NCBI GenBank assembly: GCA_965199665.1
Contig: OZ241208.1
Span: 2,976,001 to 3,040,000, forward strand
Origin: JAVVHH01 sp965199665
Lineage (GTDB): Bacteria > Pseudomonadota > Alphaproteobacteria > Acetobacterales > Acetobacteraceae
Direction: 5' to 3'
DNA length: 64,000 nucleotides
The notes beneath the pieces are model-generated. The model worked only from the letters and a program-made list of their open reading frames with translations, was not told the DNA's origin and did no database searches. Below, one piece after another: positions 61,440 through 64,000 of this stretch; the first letter of the stretch is position 1, and each line of letters opens with the position of its first letter. A program made the translations under genes and the position numbers.

Positions 61440-62077
61440 CCCAGCCCGCCCTGCCGCTCGATGAACCCGGCCACCGCCGCCACGCCGTCCCCCGCCCGGA
61501 TGTTGGTGAACACGAACGGCCGCTCCCCCCGCATCCGCTTGCTGTCCCGATCCATCACCGCCAGATCGGCCCCCACATGCGGCGCCAGGTCGATCTTGTT
61601 GATCACCAGCAGGTCGCTCCGCGTGATCCCCGGCCCGCCCTTGCGCGGGATCTTGTCCCCCGCCGACACGTCGATCACGTAGATCGTCAGATCCGCCAGC
61701 TCCGGGCTGAACGTCGCCGCCAGATTGTCGCCCCCGCTCTCGATCAGGATCAGGTCCAGCGCCGGAAACCGCTGCCGCAGCGTCGCCACCCCCGCCAGGT
61801 TGATGCTCGCATCCTCCCGGATCGCCGTGTGCGGGCACCCGCCGGTCTCGATCCCCAGAATCCGCTCCGCCGGCAGCGACCCGGCGCGCGTCAGGAATTC
61901 GGCATCCTCCTTGGTATAGATGTCGTTGGTGATTGCCGCGACCTCGAACCGCGGCGCCAACCGCCGGCACAGCGCGTCCATCAGCGCCGTCTTGCCGCTC
62001 CCCACCGGGCCGCCGACCCCCACCCGCAACGGGCCATGCGGCGACTTCGGGGCGGGGACAGCGGGCTCGGTGGTCAT
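61436..62077 (-). CDS. ureG: Urease accessory GTPase UreG
   Basis: 213 aa. Walker A GVGGPVGSGKTALMDALCRR, the switch AITNDIYTKEDAEFL, the nickel-binding CPH in GIETGGCPHTAIREDASIN, ESGGDNLAATFSPEL and the guanine motif NKID are all present. It hydrolyses GTP to drive nickel insertion into urease with UreD, UreF and UreE. Overlaps ureF (ATGA). No urease structural genes lie in the window. Confidence 0.96.
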   Translation of the reverse strand: MTTEPAVPAPKSPHGPLRVGVGGPVGSGKTALMDALCRRLAPRFEVAAITNDIYTKEDAEFLTRAGSLPAERILGIETGGCPHTAIREDASINLAGVATLRQRFPALDLILIESGGDNLAATFSPELADLTIYVIDVSAGDKIPRKGGPGITRSDLLVINKIDLAPHVGADLAVMDRDSKRMRGERPFVFTNIRAGDGVAAVAGFIERQGGLG

Positions 62078-62760
62078 GTGCGGAACAGCCTCGTGTACTG
62101 GGTTTCGTGTCGCATCGCCGCGATGTCGGATCGGAAGCACGCCCCGCCGATCTCGTCGAGCCCGGCCGCCCGCGTCCCCGCGACCACCGCCGCCACCTCC
62201 GGCGCCAACGCCGCCATCACCCGCAGCCCGGCGGTCTGCCCCAACGGCACCAGCCGCACCGCCGCCCCCACCAGATTGGCCGAAAAGGCATGCACGAACC
62301 CCAGCGCCGCCTCCTCCTCGCCCACGCCGCACCGCGCCGCCAACGCCCCTACCGCGACCGGGAACGCCACCCGCTCCAGCCCGAGATCCGCCCACACCCG
62401 GCCCGCCAGCGCGAACGCGCTACCCTGCGCCATCGTCTCCTCCCGCCGCTCCCGGCTCGGCTGCGCCGCCTCCGCCAGCGCCGACAGCCCGGCCAGCCCC
62501 GCCCCGTTACCCAGCCGGTCACCCAGCCGGTCAGCCAGCCCGGCACCCACCCCGGCGCCCAGCCGATGCGCGTGCCGCAGCACGATCGCGTCGCTCCGCC
62601 CCCCGCCCCACTGCAGCACGTCCCCGATCCACGCCGTCAGCGTCGCCTCGTCGCCCACATCCCCCGCCTCCACCGCCCATTCCAGCCCATGGCTGTAGGC
62701 GAAGCTCCCGATCGGGAACGCCGGCGAAAACCAGGTCAGCAGCAGGGGAAGGGTGGACAT
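62074..62760 (-). CDS. ureF: Urease accessory protein UreF
   Basis: 228 aa. LLTWFSPAFPIGSFAYSHGL near the N-terminus is the UreF signature; EWAVEAGDVGDEATLTAWI and the C-terminal VRLVPLGQTAGLRVMAALAP agree. It forms the UreDFG complex that loads nickel. Start of the visible ure unit; the genes for UreABC, UreD and UreE must be elsewhere. 58 bp from the divergent glutathione transferase gene. Confidence 0.93.
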   Translation of the reverse strand: MSTLPLLLTWFSPAFPIGSFAYSHGLEWAVEAGDVGDEATLTAWIGDVLQWGGGRSDAIVLRHAHRLGAGVGAGLADRLGDRLGNGAGLAGLSALAEAAQPSRERREETMAQGSAFALAGRVWADLGLERVAFPVAVGALAARCGVGEEEAALGFVHAFSANLVGAAVRLVPLGQTAGLRVMAALAPEVAAVVAGTRAAGLDEIGGACFRSDIAAMRHETQYTRLFRT

Positions 62761-62818
62761 CGCGCACCAGTAATAGCCGAATGTGCGGGGGGAGGATCCC
62801 GCACATGGTGACCCGCGA

Positions 62819-63460
62819 ATGTTGATCGTCCATCACCTCGGCAAGTCGCAATCCGAGCGCGTCGTCTGGCTCTGCGAGGAACTCGGCCTGCCCTACGAGC
62901 TGAAGACGTACGCCCGCGACCCCGTCACCGTCTTCTCCCCGCCCGAACTGCGGAACAAGCACCCGATCGGCGCCGCCCCCCTGCTCGAGGACGGCCCCGT
63001 CTTGCTCGCCGAGTCCGCCGCCATCGTCGACTACGTCTTGGCCCGCTACGGCAACGGCCGCCTGCGTCCCGCCCCCGACGCGGCCACCTTCCCGGACTAC
63101 CTCTACTGGTTCCACTTCGCCAACGGCACGCTCCAGCCGACCATGAGCCGCCGCATGACCGTCCGCCGCCTCGACCCGCCTGCCAGCCACCCGGTCCTGC
63201 TCAACGCGCAGGACCGCCTCGGCCGCGCCTGGGGCCTCGTCGACGCCCGCCTCGCCGACTCCCCCTACCTTGCCGGCCCCGACGTCACCGCCGCCGACGT
63301 CATGACCGTCTTCTCCCTCACCACCATGCGCTACTTCCAGCCCGTCTCCCTCGACCCCTATCCCAATATCCGCGCCTACCTCGCCCGCATCGCCGCCCGC
63401 CCCGCCTACGTCCGCGCGATGGCCAAGGCCGACCCCGGCATGGAGCTGCTGCTGACCTGA
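62819..63460 (+). CDS. Glutathione S-transferase-like protein
   Basis: 213 aa from MLIVHHLGKSQSERVVWLCE. N-terminal thioredoxin-like domain with the glutathione loop NKHPIGAAPLLEDGPVLLAE and SAAIVDYV; helical C-terminal domain with GPDVTAADVMTVFSLTTMRY. Ser in the SQSERV region is the likely catalytic residue. Cytoplasmic detoxification or biosynthetic role. A GTG at 62783 would add 12 residues. The end overlaps the convergent membrane gene by 55 bp. Confidence 0.88.
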   Translation: MLIVHHLGKSQSERVVWLCEELGLPYELKTYARDPVTVFSPPELRNKHPIGAAPLLEDGPVLLAESAAIVDYVLARYGNGRLRPAPDAATFPDYLYWFHFANGTLQPTMSRRMTVRRLDPPASHPVLLNAQDRLGRAWGLVDARLADSPYLAGPDVTAADVMTVFSLTTMRYFQPVSLDPYPNIRAYLARIAARPAYVRAMAKADPGMELLLT

Positions 63461-64000
63461 CCGGCGCTCTCCGGCCCGTCCGCCATGGCGCGCCGCCCCA
63501 CGGCCGCCTGCCGCAGCGCCAAGCCGAATCCCAGCACCGCCGCTGCCGGCGGCACCCCGATCTGGCCGGGTCCGAGGTTGCCCGACAGCAGCGGCGCCAC
63601 GAACAACACCGCCAGCCCGCATCGCTGCCACGGCGGAAAGCCCCGCTCGCCGCCATCCCGCACGAGCCACGCCGCCGCCACCCCCGTCAGCACGAGGTCG
63701 TAGAACATGCCCACCGGCGCCGCGATCGGGATCGCCGCCAGCAGCACCGCCGCCCCGGCCGCGAACGGCACCCGGCCGCGCCACGCCCAGCCGACCGCGG
63801 CCGCCGCGCCCGCCACCGCCACCGCCTGCAGCCCGGCCGCCACCCGGAACCCGCCCCCCAGCGCCAGCACCAGCCCGAACGGGCTCGTCGCCCCCGCCAG
63901 GTCGATCCCGCCATCCGAAAGCCCATAGGCCGCCCCGGCCGCCGCCCGGCTCGCCAGGAACGCGCCCCAGCTCTCCCACCCGAACGCGGTGCCCGACGCC
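63406..64000 (-). CDS. C-terminal part of a polytopic membrane protein (DUF2029/GT87-like), cut by the window edge
   Basis: 198 codons, open to the edge. Hydrophobic segments alternate with short loops; GWESWGAFLAS near the edge, SPFGLVLALGGGFRVAAGLQ, and AAPVGMFYDLVLTGVAAAWL are in the style of DUF2029 polyprenyl-phosphate-sugar glycosyltransferases. Active-site residues would lie outside the window, so the call rests on the general pattern. Extremely GC-rich. Tail overlaps the glutathione transferase gene on the other strand. Confidence 0.6.
   Translation of the reverse strand, partial: ASGTAFGWESWGAFLASRAAAGAAYGLSDGGIDLAGATSPFGLVLALGGGFRVAAGLQAVAVAGAAAAVGWAWRGRVPFAAGAAVLLAAIPIAAPVGMFYDLVLTGVAAAWLVRDGGERGFPPWQRCGLAVLFVAPLLSGNLGPGQIGVPPAAAVLGFGLALRQAAVGRRAMADGPESAGQVSSSSMPGSALAIART

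Overview
The window is a high-GC chromosomal segment from an alphaproteobacterium. It is most likely a member of the Acetobacteraceae (Rhodospirillales). Reasons: alphaproteobacterial 16S rRNA signatures, ParE, HrcA, Rph, RdgB, PolA and DUF3126 proteins of alphaproteobacterial type, and a three-gene operon (large molybdopterin subunit, [2Fe-2S] subunit, triheme cytochrome c) built like the membrane-bound aldehyde dehydrogenase of acetic acid bacteria. The genus cannot be fixed by eye. Genes left of about 39.5 kb lie mostly on the minus strand. To the right they are mixed, with several housekeeping genes on plus. Most neighbouring genes overlap by 1 to 4 bases (ATGA, GTGA, TGATG), so start codons can often be set from the upstream stop.

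Left part (1-31.6 kb): manganese uptake (mntR and mntH diverging around a 22-bp palindrome) with a MaoC-SCP2 fusion behind mntR; a PAS/GAF histidine kinase; a NUDIX operon that starts with a collapsed circularly permuted ATP-grasp remnant; a TRAP transporter coupled to an FAD amine/amino-acid oxidoreductase; a NUDIX-uronate dehydrogenase pair; a frameshifted ohr; msrP with a small membrane partner; a D-cysteine desulfhydrase-like enzyme; a run of exported or membrane proteins (alpha/beta hydrolase, spermidine-synthase-like membrane protein, Tat-exported isoaspartyl-methyltransferase-like protein, exported cyclase); a DHA2 drug exporter; and a six-gene glycan cassette (three glycosyltransferases, a B12-binding radical SAM protein, two nucleotide-sugar epimerases). 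Then come a FrnE-like DsbA protein, a 3-hydroxyisobutyrate dehydrogenase-like enzyme, fdhD and a DUF72 gene.

Middle (31.7-37.7 kb): one complete rRNA operon on the minus strand (16S, tRNA-Ile, tRNA-Ala, 23S, 5S) with a promoter and boxA in an unusually GT-rich leader. Behind it are a UDP-glucuronate epimerase-like gene, 3-hydroxybutyrate dehydrogenase, dps and parE.

Right part (42-64 kb): asparaginase, tRNA-Arg(CCG), a lipoprotein hydrolase, a zinc-finger protein, polA whose proofreading motifs are lost, a receiver protein, hrcA preceded by four tandem 17-bp units that each form a tiny coupled minicistron, rph-rdgB, a permuted-looking CoA-transferase, the aldehyde-dehydrogenase-type operon, an (A/S)EKAG-repeat protein diverging from a short Hsp70-like ATPase, a scar with IS1595 and IS5 fragments around a VOC gene, ureF-ureG without the rest of urease, a glutathione transferase and a truncated membrane glycosyltransferase.

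The best candidates for something undescribed are the minicistron ladder in front of hrcA, the B12-radical-SAM glycan cassette, the exported methyltransferase group and the MsrP-small membrane protein pair. All function calls come from reading motifs by eye; no database search was run.
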